Of a stretch of 64,000 nt of DNA, positions 38,218-49,214 are shown piece after piece (within the stretch, counting starts at the first letter, position 1; the number at the start of each line of letters is the position of its first letter). The translations under genes were made by a program, and so were the position numbers. The notes beneath the pieces were generated by a model that made no database searches, was not told the origin of the DNA, and saw nothing but the letters and a program-made list of their open reading frames with translations. Source of the stretch: Dromaius novaehollandiae (Eukaryota; Chordata; Aves; Casuariiformes; Dromaiidae); assembly GCF_036370855.1 (NCBI RefSeq), contig NC_088099.1, forward strand, positions 18,567,501-18,631,500. Direction: 5' to 3'.

Positions 38218-38251
38218 GGGAGGGGGCGGGGGGGGGGGGAAGCAGGGAGGG
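38218..38251 (+). other. G-rich tract, quadruplex-capable
   Basis: Runs of 3, 5, 12, 3 and 3 Gs are separated by loops of 1, 1, 5 and 1 bases. This meets the G3+N1-7 quadruplex rule. It is embedded in AT-rich DNA. Confidence 0.85.
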
Positions 38252-39361
38252 CAACGTCCAGAAGGTTTGCACTTGGGAGGTTTTGTGCCTTTTTTTAATT
38301 GTATGCATGACAAGCAAAATGGACCAGACCCACAACTGACTGTGATTCTCCTGAAGACATGAAAGCTTCTTCCATTAGCCAAAGGTATCCAGGTAGTCCA
38401 GGGTATTTGCTGGGTGAACAGCGTAATGTTAACGATAGCCTTATGAGATATTCCCTTACTTAAGCGGTTGTGTTTGATAAACCATACAATAATTATGCTC
38501 ATGATTAATATTAATTTTAATCCTTTAGGATAGTTTAAAACATGCATACATGTAGTCTCTGGTTTCAATTTTCCTTGTTTTGAAGCTTTTAGCTGGTATT
38601 TTGGGGAGGGAGATTCTTTCCATCATCTATTGGGTTATTTCTAGCCAAAGGATAAAATCTTTGTCCTTCTGAAATCCCTGAAAGTTTTGACGTCTGCTAG
38701 GCTAGAACCTCACAAGCAGTGTGTTTGTTGTTAAGCACTTTCTCTTGGGATTTTTTTTGTTTTCCTTTTTTTTTTGTAATGGTAGGCAATGAGATGGGAC
38801 ATGTCCCTAGATTAATAAATTAGAGGATTGAGTGGTGCTGTCCAAGGTAATAACGATCCTTATGGAGCTCTGCCTCAGTGAAGACGACTTGATGACAAGA
38901 CACAGATGTTTGCTGCATAGTTACGTGAGCCATGAAGTGCATTACATACACAGCAACACCCTCCAGTGCTTTTACAACTTCAGTATCAAAGTCATGACTG
39001 GAACCTATTTCTAAGTTTTAAAGGCAATACACCATGCATGGATCAAAGTGCCTCCATCTGAACCTCTCTGAATCTCAACAGACCTCTTCAAAAGAAAGCA
39101 AGTTTAATATTTGTGTTTGAAGCACCTATGAAGTTTTGACCACTGTCTAATCAAAGTACATTAAAAATACATTTTACAATATTGGAAGTTCCTTCAAATA
39201 TCCCAGAAACATTCCTCTTTTCTGTCTCAGTAAATCTGGCTGGTTTGAAAGCAAAGTCAAAACTGTAGGAACACAGAAGTTGTATTTTTAACAGAGACGG
39301 CATGCAGCCACAGACGTCTATATTGTGGGGAGGGAGAGAGGGGAGAGAGAAAGAGATCTGT

Positions 39362-39379
39362 GTGTATGCATGCATACAC
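39362..39379. repeat. 18-bp perfect palindrome
   Basis: GTGTATGCATGCATACAC equals its own reverse complement. It directly follows a polypurine stretch (GGGAGGGAGAGAG-type) and includes overlapping ATGCAT motifs of POU-like character. Confidence 0.9.
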
Positions 39380-40665
39380 CTTCACTGTTTCAAGCAATGT
39401 ATAATAATTTCCCTTGTGAATAGCTATAAAGTTATTGTAGCATTAAAGCTGGATAGACCTACAGTAATGGTATTTCCTGACATTTCCAAATGTTAAAAGG
39501 TCAACAAAAACAGTACGTATGGAAACAATCTCTTGTCATTACATTCTATAGCATGAATTAAATAAACATTTCCTCTTTTTCCCCCCTTCTCCTGTCATTC
39601 AATGTAAAAATTTAAAACTCGGACACCAAAACAGCATGAAGCCAGTAAGAACTTTAATTAAAGAAGAATTCAATAAATACAATCTATTCTGCTCCAGTCA
39701 TATCTGCTTTTTTTCCCCACTTATTGAGGAGTTAGTGAAATTCCAGCACTAGCCACTGTGACACAAATATGAATTTTTCCAGAGAAAGATTTCTTCAAAA
39801 TTTGACTATAGTACCTTCTAGCAAAAGCCATCCATCTCTAACCAGCACACAGACTGGTGTCCCCTAAGGTGGTGACATTTACTGCTTTTGCTTTACATGC
39901 TGTGCAAGAACACATGGCTTTCAATGAAGCAGTAACTTCAGCCACTGCCTAGTACACACTGACCAGCCCATCCACAAAAACTTTCAGCTGCCTTTGGAAT
40001 CAGACTAGGATCTAGCTGCTCAAAACGTTGGTCGTTGTCTGTACGTGTTACATGCTAATGGCCAGCCCAGTGCTGTAGTGCTAACTGTAGCTGGATGCCG
40101 CCTGAGGGTCATGTCATAATCTGATCATCTGGCCCAGGAGATGAATGCAGCTATTTTTGCAGAAGGGAAGTGAGGCTCCAGCTCTGCATGGTAGTTGCCC
40201 TTTCTTAATAGCTTCTTGTGTTTCCAGACAGCATGGGTTATGTTTTCAGTGTGCTGAGCTGTAAATGCTATTCTGTGTAAATATCTTGCTGGGCACAATG
40301 ATGATCTGCCAGAGCATGACTGGGCTAAAACAGCAAAGGCATGACTAGCTGACCTGACACCACGGCTCTGAGTCACCTAACAGCCTGGAACAAGGAGAGC
40401 AACTAGCGTGACAGACTCAGTGAAGAGCCGTCAACAGTCTGAACTAGACTCTGCTGGCAGTGATACTCCCCACAGGGAGCACTGGAGAGTCTCTTAAAGC
40501 TGGGTGAGAAACACTGCCCTCCTGCATGATGAAACTGAAGGACTTTGGCCAAAAGATGACCATTGCGGCTGCAAGAGGAACACCAGCTCCCTGTTCAGAA
40601 GTGTACAGAGGTAGCATGTAGTCTGTGTGAAGAACTACAATACAAAGGAGAGGTGAGGGAGAACA

Positions 40666-40684
40666 TTTTTTTTTTTTTTTTTTT
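40666..40684 (+). repeat. T19 homopolymer
   Basis: Nineteen Ts, equal to a poly(A) tail on the minus strand. I cannot identify a retrocopy body or target duplications next to it. Confidence 0.95.
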
Positions 40685-43027
40685 ATGAAAGCTTCTTATC
40701 TTGGGCCATTGATATCTGCTTTTGTTCATCAAAGCTCTGGGTGTAATAGCCAGCCTTCCTCTGGGTCAACTACAGAAGCCATTTAGCTCCTTTATAGATC
40801 CTCGTAGAGCACAGCCCACTGTCTCTTCATTGTTTTGGAGTTCAATTGCCAACCCTTTAATATTCTGTTCAAGTTGTCCCTACTCCAGTTTTCCATCCTT
40901 CACCCTTGACTGATCTTGATTCATTTGAAGATGATAACAATGTAATTGTTCAGGAAAATGCAGCAAGAACACTTCTGTTTCTACCACATTTACAGCAGGC
41001 GCTCAGCTCCACAGATGAAGCCACTAAAAGATTTCAGAACAGTGATCAGTGCTGAGAACAGTTGGACAAGGTCGCCAAGGCACTGCAAGAATCAATCTCA
41101 TGTTATAACAAGATTTACCAGTCAAAACCAGATGGAGGGATGTGCTTGCCTGGCAAATAGAGAGAGGCAACAGCAAATCAAACCCACAGTCAGAGAATCA
41201 CTGCTACAGGAGCCCTAAAAAATAGGTCTGAGGGAGCAGGCAGTTCTGACAAAGTCACAAACTAGCAAGAGACTTGGAGATGCCTTCTGCTAATCCCTGA
41301 AAGAGTTTCTTGTGCTTTCTCTGCATCAAAAGAAAAAAAAAAAAATCAGACTGCACCAAAGATGCTCCTCACTCCATCAGATTCCATTTCTCTTCTGAAG
41401 GGAATAGCCTGGTAGAGCCTGGGTCAAAAGGGAGATTTCTAAAACGATACCACCATTTTAGAACTGCACTCCTCCTAAGCAGAAGTTATTTGCCACATTG
41501 GCTTTGGCACTCCTTGGCCTTCTACACATCCTATAAGTTCATGTACAAATTGTTTTTCCATAAACAGCAAGTGCACAGTGCCCATTCCAAACCCATGCAG
41601 TGTACAGGGTTACCACTGTCACCCTCTCTGTTACCCTCCAGCAACTTTTCCCTCTGGAGTGTTAATTACCCTTGCAAACATCTGGAATAAAGCACTAATT
41701 ATTCAGATCCACCACTTTCAGATGCACAGTAGCGCACACATAATCTATATGCATAGGATGACAGTTTCCCACCTTTCACAAGACGCGTAGCCTCATACAC
41801 ATTCTGGAATAAGGCAAGAAACTGGTAACGTAACAGTGCAGAGCATAAGCTGCTAGTCAGATCTTCAAAACACACCCAGTATTCCATGGTTTAGAGCAAA
41901 ACACATGAGGCTCTGAGGACAGATCAGGGTCAACTACAGGAAGTCCCATCCCAAATGTTCTTTCCAGGATCTGGACCCAGAATGAATACAGTAAGAAAAG
42001 CCTCTCTAATAAGTCAAACTCTTTCTTCTTTCACTAACTAAAACAAACATTTTTCTAACCTGTATTGTTTCTGGCTCTGCTCGCTGCTCAGCCCCTTACT
42101 ACAGCTTACTTCAAAATTCCTTACTGGGTGTTTGGCAGGGTGAGTATGATCTATAGCATGACCTTGTAATTCAGTGCACCGCTGTCATTCTGTATAATGC
42201 ACTGTAAAGCACAGCTTTTATTGGAAATGAAACTGCATAAATAAACACTCTTACTTTAATGTGAAGTAAAACATTTTGCATTACAAATGTGCAAATTCAG
42301 TTTGGGAGAAATTAGTTACCAGAAGAGCCAAACATCAAGCAGAGATGTGCCCATTTTATTTTGATCTTTTTTAAATGTAGCCAGTGTCTAATAAATTTTG
42401 TTTCAGTTTTGTAGTCTTTCATTAGGGGGAAGATTTGTCTGAATTCTATAGAGAGCTGACTTGGATTAAACCCTTCTCTGCAGCTCTCTTCTTCCATCTG
42501 AGTCCCAACCCTCCACTCCACAATGACTATAAACAGTCAGGGTTTGAATGAAATAGGAAAAAGCACAATGAATCCAGTTCTGCAAACCTGATCAAAGAGG
42601 AATTGTACTTCAGTTATCTAAGTGGAATTTCCTTGTCTCTACGATGGTAGCATATAGACTAGCTAACAGCTTGTTGAAAAAATATCTAGCTAATGCATGC
42701 ACTCTAGCACATGCTTGAATTTTGTGCTTTTCAGTCCATTATTAATTGAGCCATCACTATCTGTTCAGAATTCAAGGCTGACTGCCTTCAGTGCACTTAA
42801 AAAGCATATGGGCAAAATTCATAGGCATTAGCCTTGCATACCATACAGCACGAGAGGTGACAGTAACAATTATGTGTCTGGAAGGAGACGCTCCAACCAG
42901 GCTACAGACATTCAGCTAATATTATTCCAATGTGTCATTCTGAGAGAGAATAAAACTATTCTGGTCATCAGCTGTGTAAAATGCTTGGATCATTAGGCTA
43001 ATTCTGGCAGTATCTTGCTGGCTGGGA

Positions 43028-43046
43028 TTTTTTTTTTTTTTTTTTT
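43028..43046 (+). repeat. T19 homopolymer
   Basis: Nineteen Ts. The minus strand reads "tgaatttattacc" and then A19. That is not a clean polyadenylation signal, and no retrocopy is recognised. Confidence 0.95.
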
Positions 43047-44309
43047 GGTAATAAATTCACAATAATTCAGTCAAATATTTATGCCAGAACTTTCACTGGC
43101 AGAAAATGCTGCTCCCTCCTGAGGCACTTCTGTGTTTGGCTTAACAGGTTGCAGGGTCACAACTGACACTTAGAGAAGCTGGACCAAGTGTTTAACCCGC
43201 TCCCTGCAACACACCAGCCCTAGGCAGGTTGTTTGCTCCAGAAAGTATACCCCAAAACAAATATAAAAGAGAACATAATGAAAAACACAGATAGGATAGT
43301 AAAGGATAGCAAATACAGCTGCTTTTTCCTTCCTCCACTACTTCAAGGCCATCCCTGCAATATGGATTTCATTAATGGCTCAAAGACAACATTGCAGAAT
43401 TACAAGTTCAAGATGTTATTGGAAAAGCCACCCCATGACTCTCTTTATGGGTTTTTTTTTTTAAATCATCTTTAAAACCAACTTTAAAAAAGTGATTATT
43501 TGGTGCATTGTAACACAGCCAGCAATCGGGCTGGAAAAGAATATACACACATGCACTGACAGCATAAATGACAGCACAAACTTTCTGTGCAGCTTTCTCC
43601 AAGACAGCTGAAAAAAGCAAAAATATGATACATAAGCTGGGTCTAAGCAGCAACAAAGCACAGCTCTTGAACCTGCTCGACTGAACAGCGTCTGGGTCAG
43701 GGTCAGTCACTTCATCAGTACAGATCAATGAAGTCCCAATCCAGTGCTCATACTTTGCTACTAAATCACACCTATGATTATTTTGCAGTACCATCACATC
43801 TGAAAGTCACCTCCTAGAACAATAAAATGTAATGCTGTCAGACAGCCTGACGTTAGTGAACTAATACCTACTAGTACTTTAAAACACAACCTCTTCATTA
43901 AGAGGTATGTGGATTTTACCTTAAAGAAAGTTTTCAGCTCAGCCAATCTTCAAAGTTTTAAGCATACAAATAAATCACATGAAACCAGAGTGGAAACAAG
44001 ACACTGTAGTTCTGAAACAAGCCATAAGATACTGAAGTGACTAGTCCCAAGGCTGCAGTATGGCTAGCCTCGCTTTGCTGCCCAAGTAACCGTTGTACCC
44101 ATCAATGGCAAGGCTGGCCATTGGGCACCTGGCCACCTGGCAGAGGTGGGTCTTTAACGTGGCACCACTACCAGGCTCAGCCACCCCCTTTGACCACACG
44201 GCCTTTAACTGCACACGCAGGACTCTAGGATGACCAGATTTCTGCAATTAAAGGAGGCATTTTTTCATGGCTGATAAAAAAGAAGAAGAAAAGCTTGACT
44301 GTGCTAGTC

Positions 44310-44510
44310 ACGATGACAAGTCTCCAAGCGGATGGGTACTTTTCCAACCGCAAGGGGCCTATCGCAGGGCAGTGCTGCATGCCGTGGCACGTGGCAGGGT
44401 ACGACGCTCTCCATCGGACACAGCTGGCGGCCCCGAGGGTGCCAGGACTGCCCTGCTCCTCCCAGGGGGCACGCAGGGAGGCACAACGCAGCCTGCTGCC
44501 TGGCGAGCCC
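44310..44510. promoter_or_regulatory. CpG cluster with a CTCF-like core
   Basis: About 14 CpGs fall within 200 bp, well above the background. At 44462-44470 CCAGGGGGC matches the core of the CTCF motif, but the flanks match only in part. There are long open frames on both strands here (up to 142 codons plus), which reflects GC richness and lacks known domains. Confidence 0.25.
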
Positions 44511-44719
44511 TACCTCCTGGGCCCCAAGAGAACTGGTCATACAGCAGCTCCACTAGACAAACAAGCTCTCTTAAATCTAAATCAAATTATGCATTGCTCT
44601 GCCAAAGTACAGGACAAAATGACGTCCCATGTTTCAGCTGCTGGGACAGGAGGGCACCTGCCCAGTAAATACAGGCTGTCCAGACTATTACACTGTGTCC
44701 GGGAAGCTGCAAACAGCAG

Positions 44720-46570
44720 CTGAGGAGCTCTTACTTCATATGCAAAGCCTAGAGAACATGCCATAACAGGCTTTCTTGGTCACTTGTGAAGAGCTGTCCT
44801 CAGCTGTCCTGGTACCTGTCTACTAAAGAAAACACTGAATATTCAAAGTCTGCCTAGCTCTTCTTACACAACACTGCTGTAAGAACACTGAACTCGTCCC
44901 TTCAGTCTTGCATTATATTTGCTCTGCTCAACTATTTTTTAATTGCATTTGTGTGTGTGTGCAAATCCCAAGGCCTACATGCAAATTAGGATTCCTGTCC
45001 TATGCCAATCTGTGCACGTGCCTCATTTACATGCATATTTAAAAACGCAAGTCTTTCATTTCAATCTGCTACAGTAATTTAGCTCTACTGTGGAACTAGT
45101 GCCAGGGTTTTGAAGGGTTATTTTTCCTCTCTGTGGACAAACTGCTATGCTGGAGTGGTTACATTCCTACCTAATGGCATGAAGCCACTTGAAAGAATTA
45201 ACCTTCTCTCTGAAAATGTTAACAGCTTTCTGATAATCCCACTCTACTAAAAATAAAATGAAATGGCAAATCAACCACTATTGTTATGGAAGTAAGCAGG
45301 TATTCTGAACCATGGCGCAACAGCAGAGAGTACTCCTCAGCTTGCATCTATGTCACATAAAAATGCTAGGCATCGGTTCTGTGAATAACCTAATTGCTTT
45401 GGATATGACTGCAAGTAAAATGAGCTTAGTATTAGCTCCATAAAACTGGCTCTCACAATATCCCCATTCATTTCCCTTTGCATAAAATTATAGAGAGCAA
45501 CGCAGGAATACAGTACTATCCACTACAGCTGAAAGAGCATCCTCAGCAGTCCCAGAGACAGGTATACAACTCTCAGGCCAAAGCAGAGGCCCAGAACATG
45601 CCAGAGGGTAAGAAATATGCTGGCAGCTGGGTGCCATGTCTGGAAACCTTAATCCTAAGATGTATAACTTCATCTTGCAGATGGTGAGCTGAGTGGCCAG
45701 AGCAGTTGTCTTCAATTATGGTGAGAGCCAAAAGGTGGAGAGAAACAAAGAGGGTAACAAGAACTAGATGCTGTTCTGCCAGTTTCTGAAAGGTTATATG
45801 TTTATTCATTTAGTTAGTTATCAAAACATCAAGCTTTTTGAGGAGAAATCTAGACTTTGTATATATCTGCATGCAATACAATTGCACAAACTAATCTGCA
45901 TCCAAGATGGTAATGGAGGGCAACGATACAGATGTTTATTATAAATAACATCCTCCTGGTCGGAATCCAGGAACCTGGCACACGTACTGAGGCATTCCAA
46001 GTTTCCCCCAAGTTATCATCACAAGTAACTCAGAGATTATCATCTGCACAGCACCCAAGTATGTGCTCTGTCGAACACATGGTCCCTGTCCCGACTGCTA
46101 ATATTCCACTTCTAAATGTCACTCATGAAGGAGAGAGGACATATCAGCCAGGATGGTTTAGGGTGAGAAATGACATGATTTACAACAGCAAGATCATACA
46201 GGTGTTCAGTAGACACCGGCAAAATTTAAGGAAATATTGATTTGGTGGTGAAAAGCTTAGCTTTTTTCTTTATGGAACAATTCACTCTAGCTGGGCTCTT
46301 CATAGTGATATATATATATTGTAAAGAAAGCAAATGAAAGGCAGAGAACATTGACTCAGAGGAGGACATTAACTCACCCCTGTCCTCACCATCTCCTGCT
46401 TTCATCATTGCCTTAAGCCATGCAAAACATCCCTTCGAGGCATAGACAGTGCAGCTGCAAATGTAAAATTAGACTGGCTTTAGCCCTGGCCCTGTCAGGC
46501 TCCACATCTGATTTCATTCACAGCTTCCTTTTTACAGTGCATCAGGTTTAAATTTACTATCAACACTGTG
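44720..46570. other. Unassigned sequence
   Basis: No gene is recognised. A perfect octamer ATGCAAAT lies at 44979-44986. A weak MIR-like stretch lies at 45645-45715. Confidence 0.4.
45645..45715 (-). mobile_element. Weak MIR-like fragment
   Basis: The minus strand reads "actcagctcaccatctgcaa" followed by "gatgaagttatacatctt". This follows the MIR core "cctcagtttccccatctgtaaaatg..." with several changes. Similarity is short and borderline. Confidence 0.35.
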
Positions 46571-46690
46571 CCTCTCCCTGTTGGTAGAGCTCCTGTCACA
46601 GGGCATCATTGCTCCCTCCTGTCCATCACTTGTTTTGGGTCCTAGTTACCCTTACAGAGATGCTCTGCCACCACCTTCCTCCCACTGCAG

Positions 46691-46970
46691 TGTTTCCAGA
46701 AGATCACCTGCTATTCGAGACCTACAACATGGAGTCCTTTGTAGCCCTTTCCACTTGTCTTACCATCCAAGGGCAAGTTTCACTGCTGGCACTCAAGCAC
46801 CTCCTGATGAAAGTTTTCCCCTTTACTGTATCAGGTCTGGTTTAAGTTGCAGCTGTTAATGGTTGACATTTGCCCTTTTGCTTGTACTCTGAGCCACCTT
46901 GAAAACTCTGTGTGGCATCAAATAACAATGTAATGTGTAATAAAATAAATACATTGTATACACTTAGCGG
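46691..46970 (+). other. Candidate terminal exon
   Basis: A good splice acceptor ("ccaccttcctcccactgcag", AG at 46689-46690) is followed by a frame open for about 50 codons (VFPEDHLLFETYNMESF... from 46690) to TAA at 46843-46845. Two overlapping AATAAA signals follow at 46939-46949. The layout is that of a last exon with a short 3' UTR. A second frame is also open, the peptide is not recognised, and no partner exon is found, so this may be a non-coding RNA exon or chance. Confidence 0.25.
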
Positions 46971-46979
46971 GCTAACATT

Positions 46980-48990
46980 CTTTAAGTGGTTGGAATCCCA
47001 AATAAAGCACAAATAAGGAGTAGCATGACAGCTTTAGACAGAACAAATCTGAACTGGTCAGACTACAGGTTCTTGGCTTTTTAGCATCTAAGAAAGCAAT
47101 AATGTTATTTGTTATAATTTATAAAACAGTTGGAAATTTTCTTTTTTCCTTCCTTGACTAAAATAGTACTAGTTCAAAATAGAGGGAATACAGCTTAAGG
47201 CCTGGCTCTCTGAAATTTTAGACTTATAATATGAACTTAAAGGACTGGTATGGTTAATTTTGCTAGCAGTTCTAGCAAAAGGCAGAGGTAACAGATGGCA
47301 GCAGAGAACTTACATGGAGCTTATATCTGGATATACATCAAATGTGTTCCTGCTGTAAACAGCAGCATTGTAAACTGTGAGCAGAAGATCACACCTTCCT
47401 GGTGGATTAAAGGTCTTTTGTTAAGACTTCCAAAGTTTCAAAACATGCTGTTCTGAAGTTCACAGTCTTTTGAATCAATGGTTTGTGAAAATAATTCCCC
47501 AAAGCACAAAATGCTTCAAACATTATGACATATAACGCAGCATATGGGCTTGCATCAGTCACATCACTTGGCATTCAGAAGAGTGTGAGTTTAAAATAAA
47601 CTGTTTACAAAAGAGGCCCCTACCTGGAAAGAAAAGAGGTTGCACAGATTGGAGTTTTTCTTTTAGATCAATGAATGCCTTATGTTTTGAAGGTTACTGC
47701 TACTACTAAATTGTTCACATCTGCAGCGCTACATTATAAAAATGACACCATTGGAGACTGATTAAAAAAGCAACAAGGTTGCAAGCAACAGGCAAAATCC
47801 TAGCCAAAAAGATATTTTATCTTTGTAAAGACAGAGACTGTTAAACTAAGCATCCTCAACCAATTTCTATTTCTGATCTAATACACAGAAGATAAAAAGC
47901 ACAACACATTGTTCAAGAGATGGCTGTCGAGGACTCTTATTTTTCAACAAACATAAGCATGGCTTGTGATATGGCAAATGAACATAGCATTTTCTTGTTT
48001 TTATGCTTAACTTTGGAACACTTGGAATAACTAAATTATCCCTGCTTAATGGAACAGTAACTTGCTAAAACTAAAACTGTTAACTAGAAACAGTATTTAT
48101 TTCTCCCTCTTGTTCTGTCTTATACTATTTACAATCTGATAATCTGGTTTAGAAGAGTTAGCTTATAAATTTCTACAAATCATATGCGGTCAAACAAAGA
48201 ACTCACCCTTTAAAACATATATTTGAAGCATTGTCCCAAAATAATAAGTCATGTTTATTTACCTAAAATCTGTCTCACACATGCAAAGTATCAAGAGCCA
48301 TTTGAAACTTAAAGATTCATAATAAAGTTCTGAACAAGAAAAATAAAGGCTATGAACATACGCTTACAACCACTCTATAATTATCAACAAGGCTTTCTTT
48401 ATGAAACGTCTTGTTTCTCTTAGTTGCTGCTTTAGTTAAATCCACACAGGACTACAGAAAGGGAAACATCTCAGTTCCTGTATAAAATACAATGTTTTCC
48501 CTCGATGGCAAGAGGAAAATCATGATGCATAAGAATTCTTTAATATATTTGCCTTTGGAGTTTATTGACTTTACTTCTACTGGTATTTTACCATGTAGGA
48601 ATAACATTTAGTTACCAAAACTGAATCCTTGCTGACTTAAAACCCCATCCATTTGACTACATTTTTGAACAAGCTATATTAATTTAAGCAGCATGAAGCT
48701 AGCTGGGCAGAGACAGCTAGGTCGACCAGCTATATTTTAAAGGTGCTCTCCCTTGAACAATAAAGCCTAAAAATTTGTACTATAAATCAGGATCCAGTGA
48801 CTGCAAGGTGGAGCAAACATCCTTCTGGGATAATAAATCAAGTTAGTATTTGAATTTGCATCATCTTAGAATATCTTTCAGATTTATTTATTAGGTAGTT
48901 GAATGATTTTATCTTATCCATGTGTAGTCATCTAGGGCTATTCATAACAAGGTGCTCCAAACTGCCTATATCTGAGCAAGTAGCCTGTGC
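46980..48990. other. AT-rich sequence, nothing recognised
   Basis: Uniformly AT-rich and CpG-poor, without a lasting open frame or repeat signature. Confidence 0.5.
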
Positions 48991-49002
48991 TTTTTTGGAA
49001 AG

Positions 49003-49209
49003 ACGTTACCATCGATGAATATGGTTTTGATTTTGGAAAAGTGAGCTGTCTGTCTTTATCGCGGATTAAGGTATCATTTGAAGGTATACCATACGCTGCG
49101 AGCAGGCCAAGGTGCTGTCTCGGAGGTGAGGCGCCCTCGAGCCAGGCCCTCCATCTGGTTCTCATAACGCGCTCCTGAGCTACATTTCATTTCATAAGCT
49201 GCAGAGACG
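49003..49209. promoter_or_regulatory. Isolated CpG-rich block in AT-rich DNA
   Basis: Twelve CpGs lie within 207 bp, while the preceding 500 bp hold about two. It includes PBX/HOX-like "atcgatgaat" (49011-49020), "tatcgcggattaagg" and "gaggcgccctcgag". Frames are open on both strands over the block (63 codons plus, 75 minus) but match nothing I know, and a donor-like "gaaaagtgagc" has no matching acceptor. A protected regulatory element is the simplest reading. Confidence 0.35.
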
Positions 49210-49214
49210 ACACT

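Larger units (their letters stand above)
38260..44030. other. Unassigned sequence with two T19 tracts
   Basis: No recognised gene. 39300-39360 is a polypurine tract leading into the palindrome at 39362-39379. Open frames reach 129 codons (43408-43797 minus) and 126 codons (41310-41690 plus) without recognisable domains. Confidence 0.4.

Noticed and set aside
44979..44986. Perfect octamer ATGCAAAT (also at 3291-3298)
   Set aside because: One or two 8-mer matches are expected in 64 kb; no supporting context.
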